Positions 42,698-48,424 of a stretch of 48,424 nt of DNA are shown in pieces. The notes under the pieces were generated by a model, which saw only the letters and a program-made list of their open reading frames with translations, ran no database searches and had not been told where the DNA came from. The position numbers were made by a program, and so were the translations under genes. How positions within the stretch are numbered: position 1 is the stretch's first letter; every line of letters begins with the position of its first letter. Source of the stretch: Candidatus Rokubacteria bacterium 13_1_40CM_69_27 (lineage in GTDB: Bacteria; Methylomirabilota; Methylomirabilia; Rokubacteriales; CSP1-6); contig MNEF01000042.1 of NCBI GenBank assembly GCA_001917535.1, forward strand, positions 1 to 48,424. Direction: 5' to 3'.

Positions 42698-43068
42698 AGG
42701 ACCCCCTTGCCGCGCTGGAGCCACTCGAAGGACAGGACGGTCACGCGGTACGCAGCCGCTGCCCCCGGCACCGGCACCTCGAAGTAGGCCCGCATCCCCG
42801 GGGTCACCATGCCGGCCACGTAGCCGATGCTGGTGCTCACGACCTCGCCGCTCGGGCCCAGCGACTCGACACGCAGCCTCAGATCCTTGGCGGCGGCCCC
42901 CCAGTCGTTGAAGATGTAGCCGCGCACGATGGGCCGGCCGTTGCGCTGGCCCCCTTCCCAGTCGAGCTTGAAGAATTGATCGGCGCCGTACACCGCGTAA
43001 TTCTCGGCCCAGGCGGTCGAAGAAAGCGCAAGCGCCAGCAGGGCTCCGATGACGAGGATCCTGTTCAT
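42694..43068 (-). CDS. Exported hypothetical protein
   Basis: 124 aa from the ATG at 43068 with ribosome site ACGGAGGG. Signal peptide 1-21 (LVIGALLALALSSTAWA). The mature protein is beta-rich: FFKLDWEGGQ, RPIVRGYIFNDWG, LRLRVESLGPSGEVV, VPVPGAAAAYRVTVLSFEWLQRG, a pattern like a small immunoglobulin-type or DUF-type secreted domain. Function unknown. Confidence 0.65.
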   Translation of the reverse strand: MNRILVIGALLALALSSTAWAENYAVYGADQFFKLDWEGGQRNGRPIVRGYIFNDWGAAAKDLRLRVESLGPSGEVVSTSIGYVAGMVTPGMRAYFEVPVPGAAAAYRVTVLSFEWLQRGKGVL

Positions 43069-43132
43069 GCTGCCCTCCGTTCGTCGATTAGGTTCCCCCG
43101 GGTCCGATGATACCCCGGGTGAGACGCCGTGT

Positions 43133-43145
43133 CCCCCTTCGGGGG
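43133..43145 (-). terminator. Short GC hairpin after the 43149 gene
   Basis: CCCCC (43133-43137) / GGGGG (43141-43145) with a three-base loop, 4 bases past the stop of the gene at 43149. No U run, so a weak terminator at best. Confidence 0.35.
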
Positions 43146-43148
43146 CCT

Positions 43149-43421
43149 TCACGCGGCGCCGAACGCTTGGATCCGCTCAGAGGCCAACAACACGTGAGCA
43201 ATTTCATGTCCGTGCACACTACCGAGCACTTGGATGGCTTTCTCGGTCTCCTCGGGGTGGAGACCGATCTGCTCGAGGAGGCGCCTGAGGCCTTCGCGGC
43301 CCACACAGCGCCGCTCGAGCGTCCCACCACCGCTGACGCGCGGCACGAGGTGAACGAGGAATTCGGCGGAGCGCGGATCGGCACCCCGTCGACGTACGAG
43401 CAACTTACAGTCCACCTGCAT
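43149..43421 (-). CDS. Small hypothetical protein
   Basis: 90 aa from the ATG at 43421, preceded by GAGGGGAG. Starts MQVDCKLLVRRRG; contains strand-like FLVHLVPRV and a helical middle (REGLRRLLEQIGLHPEETEKAIQVL), ending with HGHEIAHVLLASERI. The HGHEIAH stretch looks metal-binding-like but there is not enough to call a metallohydrolase. The plus-strand frame over the same DNA lacks a ribosome site. Confidence 0.45.
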   Translation of the reverse strand: MQVDCKLLVRRRGADPRSAEFLVHLVPRVSGGGTLERRCVGREGLRRLLEQIGLHPEETEKAIQVLGSVHGHEIAHVLLASERIQAFGAA

Positions 43422-43477
43422 CGTCTCCCCTCCCATGCAAAATGAAACCCCGGCAGCCTCCATGGAGGTGCCGCTTC

Positions 43478-45379
43478 TCAGCTCCAGCGGGCGCACGGCA
43501 GGTATCGTTCGCGCCAGGCATCGAACATCATGAGCGCCCAGAGGATCTTCCGGTGGTCGCTCGAGCCCCCGAGGTGCGCGGCGACGAGGTGCCGCACGGC
43601 GGTGGGATCGAAGAGCCCAATGCGCCTGACGCGGCCCGGCGCCAAACGGTCCTCGAGCGCAGGCCGGAGCGGCCCTCGCAACCACGCCCCGATCGGGACG
43701 CCGAACCCCTGCTTGCGGCGGGCGAGAACGGCCTGGGGGAGGGCTCCGCAGAGCGCGCGCTTGAGGATGTACTTCGTTTCCCAGCCTCGGAGCTTCAGAG
43801 ACGAGGGGATCTGGCCCGCGAGCTCGACCAGCGCGCGATCCAAAAACGGCGCGCGGACCTCCAGACCACACGCCATGCTGGCCCGATCCACCGTCGCCAG
43901 GTTCTGATCGGCCAGATAGAACTTACAGTGCTGGTAGATCAGGCGATCAACAGGGTGGAGTCCGGGCACGTCCGCAACCGCGGTCGCGAGCTCCTCGTAG
44001 GGGTCGGACCCGGCGCAGGCAGCCCGCACGCCCGCCGAGAAGAGCCCCGACTGCTCCAGAACGGTCAGCCCCCCGAGGAGGAGCTGCGTCCGGATCTCGG
44101 GGGCGTAGGGGAGCCCGCGGAAAAACTGCTTGAGCAGAAACTCGACGCTCCCGTACCGGGACGAAGGCGGTAGGCGGTTCACGGCGTAGGTCGTCCAGCG
44201 CTGCAACCATCCCGGCAGGTGTCGCACCCACCGCGCCCCCCGCTCGGCCAAGAACGTGGGATAGCCGCAAAACAGCTCGTCCCCGCCGTCCCCACTCAGG
44301 ACGACCGTCACCGAGCGACGGGCCAAGCGCGAGAGGACATAGAGGGGCAGGAAGGATGTGTCGACGAGGGGTTCATCGAGGAGGCCGCCCACGTCTTCGA
44401 GGAGACCGAGCATGTCGTCAGGGGAAAACACGACCTCTTCGTGGTCCGTCCCGCACTGCTGAGCCACGGCACGGGCGAAGGGCCGCTCGTCGTAGCTACG
44501 CTCAGCAAAACCGACGGAGAAGGTCCGGAGCGGGCGAGTATCGTTCAGACGAGCGGCCACGGTGACAATGGCGCTCGAGTCAATCCCCCCGCTCAGGAAC
44601 ATGCCGAGCGGCACATCGCTGACCAGCTGTCGCCGGACCGACGTCTCCAGTTGCGTCCTCAAGCGCTCGGCCCACTCATGCTCGTCGAGGGAGTGGTCCG
44701 CTGAGAACGGCAGATCCCAGTAGCGCACGACGCGAGGCTTGCTCCCCGGAGCCGCGGTCAGCAGGTGGCCGGGCGGGAGCTTCGCGATGCCGGCGAGGAT
44801 CGAGTGCGGCGCTGGGACGTAGTCGAAGGCGAGATAGCGCGAGAGGCTTTCGAAGCTCAGCTGACGGGGCACGGCCGGATGCTCGAGGAGGGCCCGGAGT
44901 TCCGAGCCAAAGACGAAGGCGTCGGCGCCGGTCGAATAGTAGAGGGGCTTTTCCCCCATCCGGTCCCGGGCCAGCACCAGGCGACGCTCGGTGGCGTCCC
45001 AGAGGGCGAAGGCGAACATCCCGTCAAGGTGCCTCACGCAGTCGTCGCCGTATTCCTCGTAGGCGTGCGCGATGGCTTCGGTGTCGGACCGCGTGCGGAA
45101 GTGGTGGCCGAGCCGCTCCAGCCGGGCGCGCAGGTCGGCGAAGTTGTAGATCTCGCCGTTCTGCATGACCCACACCGTGCCATCCTCGTTGGACATCGGC
45201 TGGCGCCCGGTCTGAAGATCGATGACCCGCAGTCGACGAATCCCGAGCGCCACGTCCTCGTCGAGGTAGAACCCTTCCTCGTCCGGCCCACGGTGCCGCA
45301 GGGAGTCGGTCATCCGCCGCACGATCGGCCACTCGTGCTCGGGACGGTCGCGCACGAGGAAGCCCGCGATGCCACACAT
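43478..45379 (-). CDS. asnB: Asparagine synthase (glutamine-hydrolysing) family amidotransferase
   Basis: 633 aa. Starts MCGIAGF, so Cys2 is the glutaminase nucleophile after Met removal. Glutaminase domain: HRGPDEEGFYLDED, QNGEIYNFADLR, TRSDTEAIAHAYEEYG. Synthetase domain: FLSGGIDSSAIVTVA (ATP pyrophosphatase P-loop) and LSGDGGDELFCGYP. Length (over 600) and the REDTSFLPLYVLS-like region match the branch used in LPS/exopolysaccharide loci rather than free asparagine synthesis. Follows the glycosyltransferase by 4 bases. Confidence 0.92.
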   Translation of the reverse strand: MCGIAGFLVRDRPEHEWPIVRRMTDSLRHRGPDEEGFYLDEDVALGIRRLRVIDLQTGRQPMSNEDGTVWVMQNGEIYNFADLRARLERLGHHFRTRSDTEAIAHAYEEYGDDCVRHLDGMFAFALWDATERRLVLARDRMGEKPLYYSTGADAFVFGSELRALLEHPAVPRQLSFESLSRYLAFDYVPAPHSILAGIAKLPPGHLLTAAPGSKPRVVRYWDLPFSADHSLDEHEWAERLRTQLETSVRRQLVSDVPLGMFLSGGIDSSAIVTVAARLNDTRPLRTFSVGFAERSYDERPFARAVAQQCGTDHEEVVFSPDDMLGLLEDVGGLLDEPLVDTSFLPLYVLSRLARRSVTVVLSGDGGDELFCGYPTFLAERGARWVRHLPGWLQRWTTYAVNRLPPSSRYGSVEFLLKQFFRGLPYAPEIRTQLLLGGLTVLEQSGLFSAGVRAACAGSDPYEELATAVADVPGLHPVDRLIYQHCKFYLADQNLATVDRASMACGLEVRAPFLDRALVELAGQIPSSLKLRGWETKYILKRALCGALPQAVLARRKQGFGVPIGAWLRGPLRPALEDRLAPGRVRRIGLFDPTAVRHLVAAHLGGSSDHRKILWALMMFDAWRERYLPCARWS

Positions 45380-45383
45380 CGGG

Positions 45384-46919
45384 TTAGGCGTCGCCGGCGG
45401 GCGCCCAGCCCGCATGAGGGCGGCGTGCGAGGGGCCGGCCGTCCGATCCCACGGCAGGCGGCCCCCCGCACGACCCCCGGTCATCGGCAAAGACCGAGAG
45501 CGGCCGTCGAAGAAGACGACCGGTCGCAACCTGGCGGAGGTGTGAGGAGGTGAGCGATGCCGGGAGCGCGCGGTCGGCGATGATCAGATATGCGGGGCCT
45601 TCGTCGAGGCTGGCCTCGACATCGCCATAGGTCGCCCGCCACGCGACCGGCCGCTCGAGGTAAAAGGTGAAGACGAGCTCCGGGACCTCGACCGCATACA
45701 CGGGCGCGCGACACCCCCGCAGGGCCTCGAGCACGGCCTGAAGCTCCGTCGCGGCGTTGTACCGGGCTGCCGCCTGCACGTGCCAGACACCGAGTCCGAC
45801 GGCGACGAGGACCCACACGCCGCCGAATGCCATCGTCCGGCGGGGCACCCTCAGATCGGCCCACCAGACGGCGATCAGGACCGCCGCCGGCGGGCAGAGC
45901 GGCAAGTAGTAGCGCATCCGCTGTTGGTGCGAGACGGCGACGGCCACGAAGACGGTGGCCGCCCAGAGCACGATCAACCGAAGCCGGCGGGCCCGCGCCG
46001 CGTCCGTGGGGCGGCTGAGCGCCCAGAGCGCCACCGGCAGGGCGAGCGACCACGGCAGCAGGATCGTGAGGGCCTGGGCGAGGGGCTCGCTCAGGGCACG
46101 CCAATCGCCGGCGGCGGGCACGTACCAGAGCAGCCAGTCGGTGATCACGATCTCGCGGAGGAACCCGCCCTGCCCGGCGGCCGCCGCGAGGAGCCACCAC
46201 GGGAGGACGAGGAGCCCGAGCAGGACGAGGCCCGGCGTCGAGACCAGACGCCGCAGACCCGCCCGGCCGTAGGTCGTCAGCACGTCGAAGATGGCGACAG
46301 CGAGCGGGAGGAGGCCCGGCGGGCCCTTCGTCCAGACGGCCACGCCGACGAGGAGGTAAAAGGCGACGAGCGCGCCCCCGCGCCCAGCCACCTCGGCGGC
46401 CGCGTAGGCGGCCAGCGCGGCCGTCACGGCCGCGCAGAAGGTCATGTCTGGCATGGGCACCCGCGCCAGGGTGAAGACGCCGTACGTCGTGACGACGACG
46501 AGCCCGGCCACTGTCGCGACCGCGGCGCCGAAGAGCCACTTGGCGATCCACCACGTCGCGAGGACCACCCCGAGCGCGGCGAGCAGCGAGGGTATGGCGG
46601 CGCTGGCTTGCGTCACCGATCCCAGGGGCCAGGAGGCAAAGGCGATGAGCCAGGCATGAAGTGGCGGCTTGTTGAGATGCGGGGCGCCGTTGAGGCGGGG
46701 CAACAGCCAGTGACCGTGCGCGAGGATGTCCCGGGCCAACACCGGGAACCGCGTCTCGTCGTTGGTGGCGAGGACGCGGACGCCGAGGTCAAAAAAGAGC
46801 AGCAGGCAGCTGACCGAGACCAGCAGCGCCAGGCGTGGCATCCGGGCCAAGCGCGCGTTCTGGCGCCAGGAAACGGCGCCCGCGCCCGGCATCCCCTGAA
46901 CACGACTCCTCACAGTCAT
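45384..46919 (-). CDS. GT39-type (ArnT/PMT-like) membrane glycosyltransferase
   Basis: 511 aa from the ATG at 46919. N-terminal helix, then the first periplasmic loop ATNDETRFPVLARDILAHGHWLLPRLNG with the acidic DE pair used by GT-C enzymes, PHLNKPPLHAWLIAFAS, and about eleven hydrophobic helices up to residue 385, followed by a soluble end. Transfers a lipid-linked sugar to an acceptor on the periplasmic side. Coupled to the amidotransferase, pointing to glycan decoration. Confidence 0.87.
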   Translation of the reverse strand: MTVRSRVQGMPGAGAVSWRQNARLARMPRLALLVSVSCLLLFFDLGVRVLATNDETRFPVLARDILAHGHWLLPRLNGAPHLNKPPLHAWLIAFASWPLGSVTQASAAIPSLLAALGVVLATWWIAKWLFGAAVATVAGLVVVTTYGVFTLARVPMPDMTFCAAVTAALAAYAAAEVAGRGGALVAFYLLVGVAVWTKGPPGLLPLAVAIFDVLTTYGRAGLRRLVSTPGLVLLGLLVLPWWLLAAAAGQGGFLREIVITDWLLWYVPAAGDWRALSEPLAQALTILLPWSLALPVALWALSRPTDAARARRLRLIVLWAATVFVAVAVSHQQRMRYYLPLCPPAAVLIAVWWADLRVPRRTMAFGGVWVLVAVGLGVWHVQAAARYNAATELQAVLEALRGCRAPVYAVEVPELVFTFYLERPVAWRATYGDVEASLDEGPAYLIIADRALPASLTSSHLRQVATGRLLRRPLSVFADDRGSCGGPPAVGSDGRPLARRPHAGWAPAGDA

Positions 46920-47039
46920 GATGATCCTGACGGATGGATCCCCACGTCTGACGAACGTCTGGTACTGGGGACGACACGAGGACCGCGCCGGCACGGCCGC
47001 AGCCGCGCGTCGTCGAACAGGTCCGCTGAGTGAGAAGCG

Positions 47040-47330
47040 CTAAGGAGACGGGGGCGAGCGACTGTGGCTGAGGGAAAGCGAGGCGCTGACGCTTCCGACC
47101 GGATCGGCGTCGGCTACCGCTCCAACCACCACCGGCCAGTGGTCGACCTCAGTGAGCGGCGCGGGCTCAACGGCGCTGAAGGTGCCCGTGATGAACAGGA
47201 CGACGTTGTCGCTATCGTCGTCGTCCCAGAGCCCACCCCAGCCCGGGTCGACGTCGCTCGCGTACGCCATCGCCGAGAGCAGGAGGATCGCCCCGCAGAG
47301 AACGAACGCCAGCGGCCGCCGCGCGTTCAC
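47040..47330 (-). CDS. Small exported hypothetical protein
   Basis: 96 aa from a GTG at 47330. Signal peptide 1-24 (LAFVLCGAILLLSAMAYA). The mature part begins SDVDPGWGGLWDDDDSDNVVLFI, acidic, then PLTEVDHWPVVVGAVADAD and a Ser-rich tail. No family. A TATAAT box lies about 125 bases upstream. Confidence 0.45.
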   Translation of the reverse strand: MNARRPLAFVLCGAILLLSAMAYASDVDPGWGGLWDDDDSDNVVLFITGTFSAVEPAPLTEVDHWPVVVGAVADADPVGSVSASLSLSHSRSPPSP

Positions 47331-47453
47331 GGTCCGAGGATAGCCAGGCTGGTCAGGATTTTCAAGCACCTTGTCGGCGCCGTACGTCCAGGTCTCGCCG
47401 AGGACGGATCGCTCTACCGGAGCGAGGACCTCGTCGCGGAGTTTTGGGCCGCG

Positions 47454-47459
47454 ATTATA
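47454..47459 (-). promoter_or_regulatory. Candidate -10 box upstream of the small exported protein
   Basis: TATAAT on the minus strand. Its flanks share CNGCCAGTATAATC-like sequence with the liv-operon promoter at 38841. No clear -35. Confidence 0.35.
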
Positions 47460-47466
47460 CTGGCGG

Positions 47467-48414
47467 CTACGGGCAGACGCGCTGGATGAACTTCTCCGGC
47501 GGCGGTCCGCCCCACTGGGAGACCAGCGCTTTCTCCACCGGGAGCAGGTTGGAGCCGTTCTTCGCGTTCAGGCGGTCGCTGTCCGCCCAGTGCTCGTGCA
47601 CGCGGCCCCACGGGTCCGCCCAGTAGTCGTAGACCTGGCTGCCCAGGAGATGCCGCCCGATCCCCCACATGTGCTCGTACGTGCCCAGCGCCTCCAGATG
47701 CTGGTGGCCCATGAACACGTCGTCGACGTCCTGCACCTCGAACGACAGGTGATTGAGCCCCGCCCGCTCGTTCCGGATGCAGAAGAACACGTGGTGGTCG
47801 ACGTAGGTCTCGCCGCGGTCGCACCGGTTGAACGAGCCGATGATGTTGTCCTTGCTGCCCTCGTACACGTCGTCCGAGCAGATGAACCCGAGCGTCTCGC
47901 GGAACCACTGGACGGTCTCTACCACCTTGGGCGAGGCCATGACCCCGTGGCCGATCCGCTTCACCCGTGACGGGCCCTTCGGGAGCCGCATCAGCTCTCC
48001 GGCCCGCTTCAGCGGCTCCGGGCCCGAGTTCAGCGGCTGAAGCTCCACCCGGATCGCCGGCAGCGGCTTGATGCCGTACACGACCTCGATCTGGTAGCCG
48101 TTCGGCTCCTTCAGCCGGACCCGCTGGCCCCCGCCGGGCTCGTCGATGTCCTCGACCCCCGAGGCGCCGGGCGCCTTGGCCACGCGTTTCAGGTCGTCCT
48201 CGCTCGCCGCGTAGTAGGCGAGCCCCACGAAGCCGGGATCGCCCTTTTCCGTCACGTGGAGGTGGTGGGCGGCGTCCGTCCCCCGCATATAGAGCGCGTT
48301 CTTCGTCCGCTCCACCCTGGCCATCCCGAACTGGGTGAGAAACTCCTCCGCCGCGTCCAGATCCGGGGTGCGAAGCCGCCCGTACGCGAGATCCGTCACC
48401 TTGATCAGTGCCAT
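47467..48414 (-). CDS. VOC-family (extradiol dioxygenase-like) protein
   Basis: 315 aa with ribosome site GGAGAGGA. Two glyoxalase/bleomycin-type modules. The N-terminal module (DLAYGRLRTPDLDAAEEFL) has lost the usual metal His. The C-terminal module keeps a His-His-Glu set: GHGVMASP, LNHLSFEV and GRVHEHWADSD. Architecture and length match extradiol ring-cleaving dioxygenases of the 2,3-dihydroxybiphenyl type, in which only the C-terminal module is catalytic. Substrate unknown; no other ring-cleavage gene is adjacent. Confidence 0.85.
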   Translation of the reverse strand: MALIKVTDLAYGRLRTPDLDAAEEFLTQFGMARVERTKNALYMRGTDAAHHLHVTEKGDPGFVGLAYYAASEDDLKRVAKAPGASGVEDIDEPGGGQRVRLKEPNGYQIEVVYGIKPLPAIRVELQPLNSGPEPLKRAGELMRLPKGPSRVKRIGHGVMASPKVVETVQWFRETLGFICSDDVYEGSKDNIIGSFNRCDRGETYVDHHVFFCIRNERAGLNHLSFEVQDVDDVFMGHQHLEALGTYEHMWGIGRHLLGSQVYDYWADPWGRVHEHWADSDRLNAKNGSNLLPVEKALVSQWGGPPPEKFIQRVCP

Positions 48415-48424
48415 CGTCCTCTCC

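Noticed and set aside
43107-43445. Plus-strand 112-codon frame
   Set aside because: No ribosome site; the minus-strand frame at 43149-43421 has one, and lies in the direction of its neighbours.

Overview
The window is GC-rich (by eye well above 60 percent), densely coded and free of IS elements, CRISPR arrays, rRNA and recognisable tRNA genes. It reads as a free-living, probably soil or subsurface, high-GC bacterium. Two complete branched-chain-type ABC uptake operons, an F420/LLM oxidoreductase, P5C dehydrogenase, several RpoE-like sigma/anti-sigma pairs and a probable selenoprotein would suit Candidatus Rokubacteria/Methylomirabilota or a deltaproteobacterium-like lineage. That placement is inference from gene content, not a phylogenetic result.

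Layout. 1-5174 (+): an ECF sigma factor (5' end outside the window) with its membrane anti-sigma, a DUF6569/ARPP-1-like exported protein, an alpha/beta hydrolase, then a second ECF sigma factor overlapping a remarkable protein: an anti-sigma zinc finger fused to an O6-alkylguanine-DNA alkyltransferase and an Ada-type Cys4 domain. 5242-6379: small membrane protein, a broken EamA transporter and a small conserved-looking protein. 6319-11611 (-): a liv-type ABC operon (substrate-binding protein, LivH, LivM, LivG, LivF) followed by a peroxiredoxin-like gene whose first active-site Cys codon is TGA, with a perfect hairpin just downstream: a strong selenoprotein candidate. 11703-15323 (-): alcohol dehydrogenase, hydrolase, MFS transporter and an unknown protein. 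15425-19229 (mostly +): methyltransferase, EF-Tu-domain-2-like protein, a PilZ gene on the other strand, small Cys-rich proteins and an unusual SDR. 19325-25150 (mostly -): small membrane proteins, a Mut7-C RNase, an LLM oxidoreductase, a beta-propeller protein and P5C dehydrogenase. 25303-31526: lipoprotein, DUF2934 protein, sugar-nucleotide transferase, EamA transporter, radical SAM protein, RRM protein and small unknowns. 31718-32242: an exported, highly charged heptad-repeat protein. 32277-38829 (-): a second liv-type operon with a fused LivM-LivG, followed by a quinone-reductase-like dehydrogenase and a fumarylacetoacetase-family hydrolase. 38966-42477 (+): small membrane protein and a heavy-metal RND pump carrying a deletion/frameshift. 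42470-48414 (-): small exported proteins, an asparagine-synthase/GT39 pair (surface glycan) and a two-module VOC protein.

How it fits together. The strongest leads are (1) a possible alkylation-sensing sigma/anti-sigma switch at 3679-5174, in which DNA-repair methyl acceptance and transcription control sit on one polypeptide, and (2) a selenocysteine-type peroxiredoxin with a SECIS-like hairpin at 6319-6969. Also notable is that many transcription-unit-leading genes have a TAnnnT box 6-9 nt before the start codon, which suggests leaderless mRNAs, while operon-internal genes are joined by ATGA/GTGA overlaps.
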